From: Rhynchopus euleeides
Lineage: Eukaryota; Euglenozoa; Diplonemea; Diplonemida; Diplonemidae
Assembly: GCA_963210315.1 (NCBI GenBank)
Contig: OY723302.1
Location: forward strand, 682,001-746,000
Reading direction: 5' to 3'
Length of the DNA: 64,000 bases
This document shows positions 1 through 10,264 of the stretch, one piece after another. Numbering within the stretch: the first letter of the stretch is position 1; each line of letters opens with the position of its first letter. The notes under the pieces are model-generated. The model was not told where the DNA came from. It ran no database searches and saw only the letters and a list, made by a program, of their open reading frames with translations. The position numbers and the translations under genes are program-made.

Positions 1-3000
1 CGACGCGTACTCTTCGTACCCCTCCCCCCGGCCGCGTCTCTTCAGCGAAGAACCGGGGATAATCGGACCAGGGCTAGCTAAACCCTGGTGGTGTCACGGG
101 TGGGGTTGGAGAGGGAGAAAAGGAAGAAATGAAGTTGCGAAAAAGTCAAACACTGACACGTGAAATCAATAAAAAGGGTGGTATATATCGCCCCCTTGCT
201 GCGACGAAGACACTAAATAGTCAGGCCGCTTCAAGAGTCTTGAGGGCTTGTGTGTGTGTGTGTGTGTGGTGACCACGTTTTGTGTGGGGAGATCCTGCGC
301 GGATCATTGCCCACCCCCGCCCATTTCTACGTCACAGCGGAGGCCCCACTCGGGTTAGAGTGTGGGGCCAACTCAGTGCCACTCCGGGGAGGAGGGCGTG
401 CAGCATAGCCGGCGTGGTGTGCTTGGCAGCAATGTGGTAGTGTTTTGCCATCGCTGTAGCAGTCACCGCATCGGTCCATGCTGTGGCGTTTGCAGAAGCC
501 CATAGTGACCGGGAGCCCGTCCCCCTCCTTGTGGTGGTTGCGGCAGCACACCTCCTCCGGGAGGCGCCGCTTCTGGCATGCCGAGCAACGGGGCTTCCAA
601 TGCAACTTGCAGGCAAGCACCTTTGCGTTCCTCCTGGCACCAGGGGGAGCAGTTCGGGGGGCAGCGCCCCTCCGCTCCCATGGGCGCCCTACCCGGCTGT
701 TGGCCTGCCGACCACGCGCCGCCCACTGCTGGGCCGATTGCTGCCAACCCTCAGGGTAGTGCGGCTGCGGAGCGAAGGTAGCGGCCCACGCCATTCCGCG
801 ATCATGGAACACTGTATCCGTCCGGCTGGGGGCTGGCACAGCCAGGTGCGCTTGGAGGCTGCGCATCACCGACTCAGTGGCAGGGTTCAGCTGGGCCCTC
901 CTCGACAGGCCCGCCGCCACAGATCCACCGATCGCCGTGAGGACTGTTGAGTTGGCAGCATGGCCGCAATGCCAGGGCCCAGTGCCTACTTTCGTCACCA
1001 TGCTGCAGAGCCCCTTCAGCGAGGCAGCCTTCCCCAGGATACTGCTCTGGAACACCGTGAGGTCCTGCTGGAGCTGCTGCCGTGAGGCCCCCAGCCTTTC
1101 AGCCTCGTCCATCGCGGCGTTACTGAGGGCATCAGCATCTGTGTTGGATTCCCTCTTCACATGCTCGTATGTGAGAGTGAACCTCGGTTGGAGGTCCGCA
1201 GCTAGCCGGGACGTGCTGAGGAACAGAGGACGGAGGGCGGCATCCCGGCACAATGAGTCCCCTTGGAGCTGGCGCAGCACCACCTGGGAGTCGCCCCGCA
1301 CTGTGACTGGGCCCTCAGGGGCATCACCCCTCTCGAGGAGGCGCAGACCTGCACGGAGCGCCTCGTACTCAGCAATGTTGTTGCTACGCACGTTCAGCAG
1401 CGGGAGTACTTTCTCTGAAACCTTGCAACCGTCTTGGTATAGCACCGCCCCTGCCCCCGCCACGGCGAAGGGGGTGCCATTGTCGCGCGCACCACCGTCA
1501 AAGTACAGGGTGAGCCCTGGGGCTGTGTCTGCAGGGATGCGCGAGCGGGCCTCCCTCGCGCCCTTCCTATTCGGGTCCACGTGGGCGGGGGGGCGGATGC
1601 GGCGCGTCACGGTGTCTGGGAGGGTAAGGCCAGTTGATAGCTCGAAGTCCACGGCCAGCTCCATCAGGGTCACAGTATGCTCACTCCCCTGCGGTCCCCA
1701 CTTTAGGCCCCTTAGCCAGTCGCAGAGGGCCACCCACATGCCTGGGGGCCGCTTGCCCCACGTCTGCTTGACTTCGGAAGGCGCCAGTGCAGGGATGGAG
1801 GCACTCTCGGGGTTAGGGGTGCTCCACTCCCAGGGGTAGACGGTAGTACGGTGATGGCGCACAGAGCGGTCGAGCAGCCCGTCCTTCTCCTGTCGCGCCG
1901 CCAGGACTGCGATGAAGTAGCGGTGGAGCTGTGCCACGGTGGTGATCCTGTCCGCAAAGGACATGGGCAGCGGCTGCTCGTTCTCCGGGACGCTGTATCT
2001 GTAAATGGGCGCCACCCCGCACTGGGCCAGGCATGCCGGCCAGGCCGTCCGGTCCCTCGCTGCTATGGGGTGCTTCTGGCGGACTGGCTCCCATGCCGCG
2101 CAGTCCCACCACAGGTGTGATACCGTCTCCGGGGTCCCAGATGTGCAGTATCGGCACACCTCCCCCAGACCTGTGCGCCCACGAGCAGGCACCGCCCCTG
2201 CAACGACGGAGCGGAGGAGGCCTCGCTGGTACCCCGTGATTGCAGCGCCCTCTCCCTCCAGGACGCAACGTGTCACCCTCCCGTCAATGCCGTGCTCTGC
2301 TCCTTGGAAGTCGTCTCTGCGTTCGGCCAGCTTCTTCGCCGTTGCGTTACGCAGGGATTGGCGGAGGTCGTGTGCAAAGATAGCCCAGGCGCTCGGTGTT
2401 GCAGCAACAGGGCCGAAGGTGACATCGCGACCAGCTTCGTCAGTGTAAGCCAGGGTGGTCGCAGCACTCCAGCGCCATTCAATCCCCTGCAGGGCGGCCC
2501 AGAAAAGCGCGAAGGGGCCTGTCCCCTCAAGCCTCTCTCTACTCCCCCAGGCTGCCTCGGACAGCACCCTGCTGTGGCTCCACTTTTTGATCTGCTTGGC
2601 CCATGTGGTGATCTGCCGGTAGGGGGGGGCGACAGCGGGGTCCACCCGGTGCGCCTGATGGAGGACACACAGCACAATCTCCTGTGCTCTGCGAGGTGGG
2701 CCAGACCAGAGCGCGGCGACGAAGAGGCCCCTCCATCGCCTGATGTCCTTGCTGTCCCAACGAGTTACGAGGGCATCGTAATATAGTCGAGCCCCTGCCG
2801 TCATCGCCGCCGCCTGCCCTTTCCATTGCACCGGCAGGGGCAGCGCTGAGGTTCTGCGGAGGTTCTGCTGCGCACCTTCCTTCCGGCGGGCGATGCGCTC
2901 GGACTGGGGCGCTGTGCGCCCTTCCCTGATCAGGCGCGCGTGTAGCATGGCCCCGAGACAGTCGAAGCTGTTGCGCTGCCGGAGGGGAGTGGCCTCGCCA

Positions 3001-5965
3001 TCCCTTGCCCGGTACATAATCCGGAGCGGCCCGGGGGATGTCGAGAAAACGTGAGACTTGATTTCTGCACAAATAGCCATCCCGGTGTCGTGGGAGAAAC
3101 CCGCAGAGTCGTCTACAACGTCTTGCAGGATCTCCGGGCTGGGGGCTGTGGCGTATACGTCGTCAACGAAAGACAGCGCCCTTGTGTCCTGCCGGTGCTC
3201 GACCATCCTCATCCACACACCCACCAGCACGTTAATCAGCACGACACTGATGGGGCAACCCTGCATGATGCCGTTAGTTGGCAGGAAGCCTTCCCCGATG
3301 GTGCCGCTCGCCCGGAAGTGCCGCTGCATCGTCCTGTACGCTGCTCGCAGGGTGCGCAGGACACGGGCGTCGAAACCGAGCTCCGCAGCCAGGCGGAAGG
3401 TGAGGTCGATTGGCACCGTGTCGAAGCACTTCTTGAAGTCGAGGGCGACTCCGTGCAGCGGTCGCCCTGTGAGGTGGGCTTCTTCAATACGTGCCGCCAG
3501 GTGCCAGATGAGGTCCTCCGCACCGTGGCCAGGCCGGCAGCCGTGCAGGTCTTCGGGCGCGATGATCTCCAACCACTTCAGTGCCGGTTTCACCCGGATA
3601 GCTGCCCACACTCTGTACAGCACGGGGGTGCTACTGATGGGGCGCTGCGACAGTGGCTCTCCTGAGCTGCCAGGCTTGGGGATGAGGCAGATCATGGCGT
3701 GCATCAGCTGCTCCGGCCACTCGCCCGACCGTTCAACTTCGTTGAACACCTCCGCGAAGAGCCTGAGGAGTTCGTGCGGGAGTTGTCTCAGTTCGTGGAC
3801 CCGCCAACCGTGCAGGCCCGGCGAGGTGGACGTGGACATCTTGGCCAAGGCCTTCCCAACGTCTTCTGCCGTGATGGTCTTGCACTCCATGTCAGCCACC
3901 TCGGGGAGAAAGCGGAGGTACTTTTGGCGGAAGGTGTCCCACCGGGGCTCTGGCGTCGTTGCGTACTTACGGAAGTACCCTCCCCACGCCGTGTCGCTCC
4001 TCAGCAGCTCGTCCGCCTCCTTGGGGCAGGCCGTGAAAGAGCCGTCTTCGCGCCGCATGAAGGTGGCTGGAGCGCAGAAGCGATCTGCGAGGTACGCGAA
4101 CACCTGCCCTGCCTCGTATGTCCAAGCTTTCTGCATCCTCGCCTTCCACGTGCGGATCCTCGCGTCGCGGAGCCTGTCGAACATGCCCCTCTGCGACCCC
4201 TCCAAGGCAATGAGGGCCTGCTCCAGGATCTCCAGGTCCGGCAACTGCGAGGTTGTGTTCGTCAGCGCTGCTTGCAGCCCCTGGGGGAGGCCCCCCTCCC
4301 TCAGGCGTTTCTTTGCGGCGTTCCAGGCGTGCTTCTCCCCATTCGTGAGGCCGTACGGTGCATCGGCTTGCAGTCGCTTGAGACCCTCTTGGACGAGGCA
4401 TCGGAGGTTCCCCAACAGTCCGTCCTTCGCCCGGGTGTTCGTGTCACCGGCCCCCCGTGCAGAGGCGGGGTGGTGCTTGGTGGCCGCCCGCGACCACTGC
4501 ATGTGGTAGCCCTCCGCTCTGCCTGTGTAGGCCGCTTCCTGCCTCTCCAGGTGGCCTACATGGACACGCTTTAGGAAACGCTCGCCGCAGGTGGAGGCTC
4601 GGTGGAGGAGCTGCGCGGCCGTTGCTCCGTGGCGCAGTTCCCCCTCTGCAAGCACGTCCTGCATTATCCCTCTCGCCGCAGCGTCTCCCAGCTTGGGCTT
4701 ACCCGCAGGGAAAGGGGTGGGAAGAATGCAGATCTTTTTGGGGCGGCGGAAGGCAGTGAGGTCTAGGTCTACAAAAAGCGGGCAGTGCGTGGGTATGTCG
4801 TAGTCCCCCCGCTTCGCCACCTCAACGCGACGCAGGGCCGGCGCTGCGCAGGAGTTCATCAGGCAGATGTCCAGCCGAGTGCCGTTCTCCGACGCCCAGC
4901 ACGTGTTCTGCACGCTCTGTTGTGCGAGCTCCGCATGCGTCGTCGCCACGTCGACCCAGCCGCCCACCCGGCACGCCTGGGACAGCGTGGCGCTGGTTTC
5001 CGGGTTGGTGTTGAGGTCCCCCATCAGTAGCACGGGCACCTGCCCCAACCCAGCTGCGAGGTCGAGCGTCTCTTGCAGGAGGGCTTCCCGCTGCTCACCC
5101 ACTTCGGTCCCCGAGTGGCCGTACACGCTCAGGATATGAAGCGCCGTTTTCCCGTCTCCAATCGCTAGCACTACGTGCACCATGCGGGTACTGTCGTACA
5201 ACTTCTGCTCCTGCGCGGTCTTCGGCTGCACCACTTGCGCGACAAGGCCCTCCTTCGCCATGACAGCCACACCTCCGGGCCTTGTTTGTTCGCGGCCGTT
5301 CGCGCCTGCGACCCTGGGCATGCCCTTGCCCCAGTGCATAGCCCAGCCGTGGGCTGCGAAGTAGCCGTTGTGCGTGCCCTTGCTCGGGTCCGGGACTCGG
5401 GTTTCCTGCAGGGCCACAACATCCGCCTTCAGGCCCGCCACGTCGCCTAGGTGCGTCTGCAGTGACGTTACGTTCGCTGTCGCCAGCCTGATCACTCCCG
5501 GTGTTGTTAGTTGATATGCAGGATGCCGCAATCGCCGCGGGGGCGGTGACGCTGTGGACCCCTGGACGGGCGTAGGCACTCGCGTCCCGTCCGCTGTGGC
5601 CGGGGTGGGCATAGGAAGGGCTGCAGGGATGTCCCACTGGTTCGTCGGCGTCACAGCTAGCTCCCGGGCCAGGCTAAGGGGGAAACGGAGCACATCGTAG
5701 TGGAAGGGCCTCCACGTAAGGCCCAGCACCTTGGCTCCCTCCCCACACCGGGTCATGCATTGCTTGCTGTTGGAGGCGAGCAGCCACACCTGGGCATCCA
5801 GAACTTCTGCCGCAACCCGGAGGGTAGCCGCGTCTCCGTATGTCCCCGGGCGCGTCTGCTTCTCGACGTAGTCGTCGTAGGATGTAGGGGCCTGCGGGTC
5901 ATAGTGGTCGGGCACGTACGAGGCCCTGCGCTCTGCGTTTTGCCGCATGGACGACGCCACCGCTT
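1..5965 (-). mobile_element. 5'-truncated non-LTR retrotransposon (LINE), OTU-APE-RT-RNase H type
   Basis: A single minus-strand reading frame carries, in order, part of an OTU protease, an APE-type endonuclease, reverse transcriptase, a zf-RVT-like Cys/His knuckle, RNase HI and a Cys/His-rich tail. This domain set is that of a non-LTR element. OTU together with APE and RNase H recalls the Dualen/RandI group, but no restriction-like endonuclease is recognisable. The upstream end stops at a (TG)n and poly-G/C tract near 5965, inside the OTU domain, as expected of 5' truncation during insertion. The 3' untranslated part is 1-326 and runs off the window, so the true 3' end, tail and target-site duplication are not visible. 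Confidence 0.88.
327..5948 (-). CDS. LINE polyprotein: OTU (partial), APE endonuclease, reverse transcriptase, RNase HI
   Basis: This is the polyprotein of the retrotransposon. It nicks target DNA and reverse-transcribes the element RNA. I start at the ATG at 5948 (1,873 aa); the frame stays open to 6074 without an ATG, through simple repeat. Numbered from 6074, residues 65-130 match the C-terminal half of an OTU protease (PGTYGDAATLRVAAEVL, catalytic His in FHYD); the Cys box is absent. The endonuclease follows at about 194-430 (ATANVTSL, ALQETR, MGDLNTNP, THCPLFVD). RT motif A is ALDFKKCFD near 875, and the catalytic box is FVDD near 968. A knuckle CRYC...HLWWDC follows. RNase HI shows FDGG near 1523, AEYEAL, GDSQ and DADALS. 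The last 90 residues hold two similar C-x2-H-x4-C-x2-C...CC-x2-HH units. The frame has no internal stop, so the copy is probably recent, yet it cannot make a complete OTU domain. Confidence 0.93.
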   Translation of the reverse strand: MRQNAERRASYVPDHYDPQAPTSYDDYVEKQTRPGTYGDAATLRVAAEVLDAQVWLLASNSKQCMTRCGEGAKVLGLTWRPFHYDVLRFPLSLARELAVTPTNQWDIPAALPMPTPATADGTRVPTPVQGSTASPPPRRLRHPAYQLTTPGVIRLATANVTSLQTHLGDVAGLKADVVALQETRVPDPSKGTHNGYFAAHGWAMHWGKGMPRVAGANGREQTRPGGVAVMAKEGLVAQVVQPKTAQEQKLYDSTRMVHVVLAIGDGKTALHILSVYGHSGTEVGEQREALLQETLDLAAGLGQVPVLLMGDLNTNPETSATLSQACRVGGWVDVATTHAELAQQSVQNTCWASENGTRLDICLMNSCAAPALRRVEVAKRGDYDIPTHCPLFVDLDLTAFRRPKKICILPTPFPAGKPKLGDAAARGIMQDVLAEGELRHGATAAQLLHRASTCGERFLKRVHVGHLERQEAAYTGRAEGYHMQWSRAATKHHPASARGAGDTNTRAKDGLLGNLRCLVQEGLKRLQADAPYGLTNGEKHAWNAAKKRLREGGLPQGLQAALTNTTSQLPDLEILEQALIALEGSQRGMFDRLRDARIRTWKARMQKAWTYEAGQVFAYLADRFCAPATFMRREDGSFTACPKEADELLRSDTAWGGYFRKYATTPEPRWDTFRQKYLRFLPEVADMECKTITAEDVGKALAKMSTSTSPGLHGWRVHELRQLPHELLRLFAEVFNEVERSGEWPEQLMHAMICLIPKPGSSGEPLSQRPISSTPVLYRVWAAIRVKPALKWLEIIAPEDLHGCRPGHGAEDLIWHLAARIEEAHLTGRPLHGVALDFKKCFDTVPIDLTFRLAAELGFDARVLRTLRAAYRTMQRHFRASGTIGEGFLPTNGIMQGCPISVVLINVLVGVWMRMVEHRQDTRALSFVDDVYATAPSPEILQDVVDDSAGFSHDTGMAICAEIKSHVFSTSPGPLRIMYRARDGEATPLRQRNSFDCLGAMLHARLIREGRTAPQSERIARRKEGAQQNLRRTSALPLPVQWKGQAAAMTAGARLYYDALVTRWDSKDIRRWRGLFVAALWSGPPRRAQEIVLCVLHQAHRVDPAVAPPYRQITTWAKQIKKWSHSRVLSEAAWGSRERLEGTGPFALFWAALQGIEWRWSAATTLAYTDEAGRDVTFGPVAATPSAWAIFAHDLRQSLRNATAKKLAERRDDFQGAEHGIDGRVTRCVLEGEGAAITGYQRGLLRSVVAGAVPARGRTGLGEVCRYCTSGTPETVSHLWWDCAAWEPVRQKHPIAARDRTAWPACLAQCGVAPIYRYSVPENEQPLPMSFADRITTVAQLHRYFIAVLAARQEKDGLLDRSVRHHRTTVYPWEWSTPNPESASIPALAPSEVKQTWGKRPPGMWVALCDWLRGLKWGPQGSEHTVTLMELAVDFELSTGLTLPDTVTRRIRPPAHVDPNRKGAREARSRIPADTAPGLTLYFDGGARDNGTPFAVAGAGAVLYQDGCKVSEKVLPLLNVRSNNIAEYEALRAGLRLLERGDAPEGPVTVRGDSQVVLRQLQGDSLCRDAALRPLFLSTSRLAADLQPRFTLTYEHVKRESNTDADALSNAAMDEAERLGASRQQLQQDLTVFQSSILGKAASLKGLCSMVTKVGTGPWHCGHAANSTVLTAIGGSVAAGLSRRAQLNPATESVMRSLQAHLAVPAPSRTDTVFHDRGMAWAATFAPQPHYPEGWQQSAQQWAARGRQANSRVGRPWERRGAAPRTAPPGARRNAKVLACKLHWKPRCSACQKRRLPEEVCCRNHHKEGDGLPVTMGFCKRHSMDRCGDCYSDGKTLPHCCQAHHAGYAARPPPRSGTELAPHSNPSGASAVT

Positions 5966-6079
5966 GTGTGTGTGTGTGTGATGCTGGTGGGGGCGGGGGG
6001 GGGGGGGGGGGCAGATGTGTCCCCCCCCCCCTCACGAACTGACCACCTACTGCCTTTGCATTCACTCTCGACAATCAAT

Positions 6080-6110
<31 letters not shown>

Positions 6111-6112
6111 CA
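5966..6112. repeat. TG microsatellite, poly-G/poly-C tracts and CT microsatellite
   Basis: A (TG)n run, a long G run, two C runs and a (CT)n run lie back to back at the 5' edge of the LINE. They mark the junction between element and flank. Confidence 0.9.
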
Positions 6113-6118
6113 GGCATG

Positions 6119-6356
6119 TCGCTAAGCGTCGACCGTCGACCCAGTGATTTTGGGTTCCCCCCCCATAAAAAAGCGTCGACCCAGCGTCGACCCAGTGGAC
6201 TGGGTTGACGCTTGGTCGAGGCTTGGAGCGTCGACCCAGTGGAACTGGGTTGCCATTCAAGCCTGGACCAAGCGTCAACCCATTTATTACACTGGGTCGA
6301 CGCTCACCAAGCGTCGACCAAGCGTCAACCCACTTTCACTGGGTCGACGTCGAAGA
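6119..6356. repeat. cluster of GCGTCGACCCA motifs in both orientations
   Basis: About ten copies of the motif GCGTCGACCCA or its GCGTCAACCCA variant occur within 240 bp, alternating direct and inverted. Several adjacent pairs can fold, for example CAACCCA...TGGGTCGACGC near 6274-6305 and again near 6326-6350. Each copy carries a SalI-type GTCGAC palindrome or its one-base variant. No coding potential is apparent. Confidence 0.85.
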
Positions 6357-6382
6357 GAGTATGGGTTTGCAGGAACAGATGC

Positions 6383-6432
6383 TCACTACCGTGGCCTCCG
6401 GCGGCTGGGGGGCTCTGCCCCCCAGACCCCCC
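6383..6432 (-). repeat. GC hairpin repeat module, copy 1
   Basis: About 50 bp holding the stem CTGGGGGGC/GCCCCCCAG and the adjoining CCGCCGGAGGCCACGGTAG block. It is inverted relative to the copies at 19493, 19665, 21424 and 22262. Confidence 0.88.
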
Positions 6433-7196
6433 ATCTCGCGTGCCCGTCTCGTAACCAAGTCCTTGCGCTTTGACGGCCGTGACATATCAGGGGGCAGCGT
6501 CGAAATCATGGTCCCGAAAGCCATTTTTTGGTTTCCTCCGGCACCCGACGGCGCGAGCGGGAGAGGAACCACGGAAGGAACCCAGCGCCTCACACCGTGC
6601 CCACCTAGTGGTCCACCGGTGGGAAAATTTGGCAACAACACGAGCGCGCGCGAAGCGCGCGTGAGAAAAATTGACCCCTAGTGTTTTCCCCCCTGATCCC
6701 CCCCCCCCAAAACAGGAGCGTCAACCCACCAAATCTCCAAAATTGAAAAGTTAGCGACAGGCCTGCTCTCTCTCTCGAGCCCCTCACGAAAGTTATGCGT
6801 CAAAACCAAAACAAACAATCCACTTACCGGATGTTAGCTGTTTGTGTGCGTATGCGTGTTGGTCTGTGCGTGTCCACGTCTCCCTCTCTCTCTCTCTCGT
6901 ATTCTCCAAAGCACATGCTACACAAACCCGCCCCCCCGGGACTTTGGGGAGCCCCCTTTTTTTTCAAATAAAGCAAACAGATCATCTCACCGAACACATA
7001 CATACCCCCCAAAGTAATCAAGCCCCCAAAAAAGAGAAACAGAATTCAACGCACCATCCTGTCCCTCCCGCAGAGTTGTTTTTATCCCCCCATCCACCCA
7101 TCCACCCAAACCCTCCCCTCCCTCCTCTCCCCTGATTGATCATATCACCACATCTCGGACACTTCCCTGCATAAAGAGTGGAAAGGGGGGGGGGTG

Positions 7197-7231
<35 letters not shown>

Positions 7232-7589
7232 GTGGGGGGGGGGGGGGGTCACTCTGTATACCTTACCTTTTTCTCTCTATTTTCTCTGCATTCCGGACCC
7301 CTTCCCCCTCTCTCTCGCACTCTCCCCGAACGCAACCTCCAGCAACGATATCGTCTTTGGATGCTGCCTGTCATCAACTATCCCTCCAGCCCCCCCGATC
7401 TACACACACCCGTGAAAGTTTCTTTTTGTTTGGTACAGGTTGCACCACCCTTTAAAATGTAAGCCACTGCACCCTGTCGTCAACACACCAGACACTCTCC
7501 CTCAGCAAACAGTCGATGCAGCGTGTGTCGGTATTCTTCCTTATGGAGTGAAAAGGGAAGAAGAGGTACCTCATAATATCAACTCGCCA
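6433..7589. other. intergenic, no gene seen
   Basis: Low-complexity DNA with CT and GA microsatellites (near 6881 and 7199), poly-C and poly-G runs and A-rich stretches. One copy of the motif CCTGCATAAAGAGTG lies at 7166-7180. I see no convincing coding region or RNA gene. Confidence 0.6.
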
Positions 7590-7835
7590 GGAGGTGCGTG
7601 TGTGTACTGTGTGGAGCAGGGGAACTCGGTGTATTGTTCTCTGCGGTGATAGCAGGATTCACCGCACCGTGTGTGTGTGGCAGTGGGGCGGGTGGAGATT
7701 GAGTTAGCCCGTGCACCCCTGCACTAAACAGAAGATATTACCGGTGTGTGTGTGTACAGGGAGGCAGCACTAGAGCTCGCTCGGTGCGTCCTACACTAAA
7801 CTAAGAAGGTTACCGTGTGTGTGTGTGGTGTGTGC
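7590..7835 (+). repeat. tandem units separated by TG runs; module shared with the DDX1 3' end
   Basis: Three diverged units of about 75-100 bp follow one another, each bounded by a GTGTGTGTGT run that usually ends in CAG. The third (about 7755-7826) is nearly identical to 34207-34288 at the end of the DDX1 gene, sharing GGAGGCAGCACTAGAGCTCG and GGTGCGTCCTACACTAA. The second (7682-7736) is a diverged relative ending in TGCACTAAAC. Confidence 0.8.
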
Positions 7836-8159
7836 ATGCCGCATCAGATGGACTTGATTTTTCAAACCCGATGCGATGTGAGTTGTGGCAGAGCGATCGG
7901 ATAAACGGCAGCCAGAAAAAGAGAAAAAACGACAGGGTTCTCGGGGCGCCCCGCACCCGGTGGGAAGATCCGCAGTCTAAACCTCCATCCACCTGACCCA
8001 CATTGTTTTTAGCCGACGGGCGGCGGTCCCCACCGCATGCTTTTGAAAAGCTGTCTCTTCTCTCTCTCTCTCTCTCTCCCACCCCTTCTTGCCTGGTTTT
8101 TTGTGCATTTTTCAGAAGAGAATTTTAACCCCCTCCCCAACAACAGGAGCGATGCAGAG

Positions 8160-8345
8160 AAGACTTCCTTCACACCCTACCCCCCCCCCCCCCTGGTCAT
8201 GCAGTGCGGGAAAAACACTGGATTTCAGACACAACCTGCATAACGAGTGAAGGGTGATCATTCTTGTGCTCCCTTCAAGTTCGATTTCACTACCCCCCCC
8301 CCCTCCCCCGGTCATGCAGTGCGTGCTATCCGCTGTTGAGGCGAT
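8160..8345 (+). repeat. local duplication of a poly-C plus GGTCATGCAGTGCG unit
   Basis: Two units about 120 bp apart, each a C run followed by GGTCATGCAGTGCG (near 8196 and 8312), separated by a segment with CCTGCATAACGAGTG (8235-8249). Confidence 0.65.
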
Positions 8346-8634
8346 TGGTAATTTGACAAAGGGGCTCGGGCAAGCCGTTTCAGCTTCGTTCAGAGACGCC
8401 TTCCAGTTGAGTGTTGTTTTGACAGTTTTCGGAAGACCCCCTGGCTAGGAAACGTGTTCAGAATTCACCAAAAAAAATGGATGATTTCACACTTCTTCTG
8501 CGCCCGACACGCGTGGGAGGTGTGATACGTTCGAAGCTGGGATTGACGTCTGTTGAGCCTATTTCTCTACCTGTGATTACTCCCCCCGGATCGGCGATAT
8601 AAGCAGCCCTTCATTTTTTTCAAAGCCTTTTTAT

Positions 8635-8673
8635 CCGGGTTTGGCACCAACAAAACAACGCCTTATCTTTTTC
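8635..8673 (+). repeat. dispersed CCGGGTTTGGC/AACGCCTTAT repeat, copy 1
   Basis: A segment of about 38 bp containing CCGGGTTTGGCACCAA and ACAACGCCTTATCTTTTT. It recurs at 9274-9310 and inside an intron at 61158-61193. Confidence 0.8.
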
Positions 8674-9273
8674 AAAAGCACGCATCAACCTGTCGTTGTG
8701 CTGACTGGTTGTGGAATACCACGTCAACACCGACCGGAGCATGCATCCTATTTCCCACGCCCTTCACGCCCCACGTGCTCTTTGGAGGCAATCTCGGGTC
8801 ATATTGCATTTGTTTAGTGAGGAGGGGTGGGTGGGTGGGGGGGGGGTGGCCGGATGAATTTTTACGTTGCGTAAACCCTGTATGTTGACACACCATCATA
8901 CGCCAGCTAGCGACTCCCTGATCCTCGTTGTTGTGATCAGAGGTGGTGGGTGGGTTTTGTTACGCGTGGCCTTCGCAGAAAAGTGCCACCCGGTTCTGCC
9001 AACCGTGCTCTCTCCTCATCGCATCCCCTTCGACAGGCGAGAGAGTATCGTAAGGTGTGTGCGGAAGCGTCACCGCATCAAACGAAGTGCAGTGAAACGG
9101 GAGTGACGCTTCTTTTTGCTTTATTTTTTCACACACAACAAGAAGCTTGTCACAGTGAAAAAGATAGTTGGCAGCGCTTTGGGTGACAAACACAATCTAC
9201 CTTGCCTTGTTGCTACGACTGTGCGCACATTCACACCAACCTTCATGAGGCAAACCACGTGAGGTTTGTTCAC

Positions 9274-9310
9274 CCGGGTTTGGCGCACAAACAACGCCTT
9301 ATATTTTTTG
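9274..9310 (+). repeat. dispersed CCGGGTTTGGC/AACGCCTTAT repeat, copy 2
   Basis: Shares CCGGGTTTGGCGCACAAACA and ACGCCTTAT with the copies at 8635 and 61158. Confidence 0.8.
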
Positions 9311-10044
9311 CAGGGTGCCAAAATATCCCCTTGACAAACGAAGGGGATACGTGCGCCGGGGGATTTTGTTTTCCCTTCAGCCATAATACGCCCGATTCAA
9401 ACCCGGTTCGATTAGCTGCACACTTCTCCTTCATTCTACGGGGTTGTACCCCACGTGGGGTTTTTTGGGGGGGGGTATTTTTCCTGTTCCTCCGTACCGC
9501 CCCGCCCTCCCGCCCCCCTCCCTGTCTCTGGCTTTTGGAGCGCTCTTTTTTTAGAAAAAAACAAACAGAATTCCTTACCGAACCACCCCCCCCCCTTTCC
9601 CCTTCCCTTTCGCTTCCCCTTTCGCCCCAATCATTATCTCTCCTGAAGATCCGTTGTAATGTGGCACATGCTGGCGAGCAGTTCAGATGTCCACCCCCCC
9701 CCCCCCACTGATTTGCCTTCTGCATGCCTCCAATTGTCTTTTGGCCGGTGAGTCCACCAACAAGGTGTATCTGCTGTGAGTGGAACACGTTCTGACCCCC
9801 CACCCCCACCCCCCGATTCCTGACAGTCTCGCACCGTCAGGTTGTTGTTCATCGGCACTAAAAAATGAATCAAGAACCGGTTTTGTTTGGAGGGGGGGGG
9901 GTTGAACAATGCGTCGAAGAACACCAAGAGAAGAACACCCGATCCCAACATTCAGCTCCCACTTCGTGGGGGGGGGGGGGGCTGCAGTGATGTTATAAAT
10001 CAGGGTTTCCTGAGCCCGGTTCAAAAAAATCCAAAAAAAATCCA
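9311..10044. other. intergenic, repeat-rich
   Basis: Long C and G homopolymers near 9463, 9588, 9692 and 9892-9981 with A/T-rich spacers, ending in an AAAATCCA-type A-rich stretch that abuts the candidate Harbinger terminus. No gene seen. Confidence 0.6.
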
Positions 10045-10047
10045 TAA

Positions 10048-10059
10048 GGGGGGTGTCGA
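10048..10059 (+). repeat. left terminal inverted repeat of candidate Harbinger element
   Basis: GGGGGGTGTCGA preceded by TAA (10045-10047). It is the inverse of 15731-15742. Confidence 0.55.
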
Positions 10060-10250
10060 CTTTTCCCGGTATTTCCCGGCTTTTCCCGGAAATTCCCGGT
10101 TCCCTGGTTTTTTTCCCTTGGCGAAAATCCGTGAAAAAATCCCCTCCGGAGGCCGGAGGGGCCGGGAATCCAAAACCGGGAATGAAACTGAATCGACACC
10201 CCAGATTCCCGGTTTTTCCCGGTTTTCCCGGTTCCCGGTTTTTCGGGCCT
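10060..10250. repeat. TTCCCGG-rich region
   Basis: A short stretch dominated by degenerate TTCCCGG/TTTTCCCGG units in direct and inverted orientation, with an internal GGAGGCCGGAGGGGCC. It is probably subterminal repeat of the transposon or an older nested repeat. Confidence 0.7.
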
Positions 10251-10264
10251 GTGTTGTGGTAAGG

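Noticed and set aside
8145..8165. U6 snRNA-like GATGCAGAGAAGA
   Set aside because: Only a short match to the U6 core; the neighbouring ACAGAGA-to-helix context is absent.
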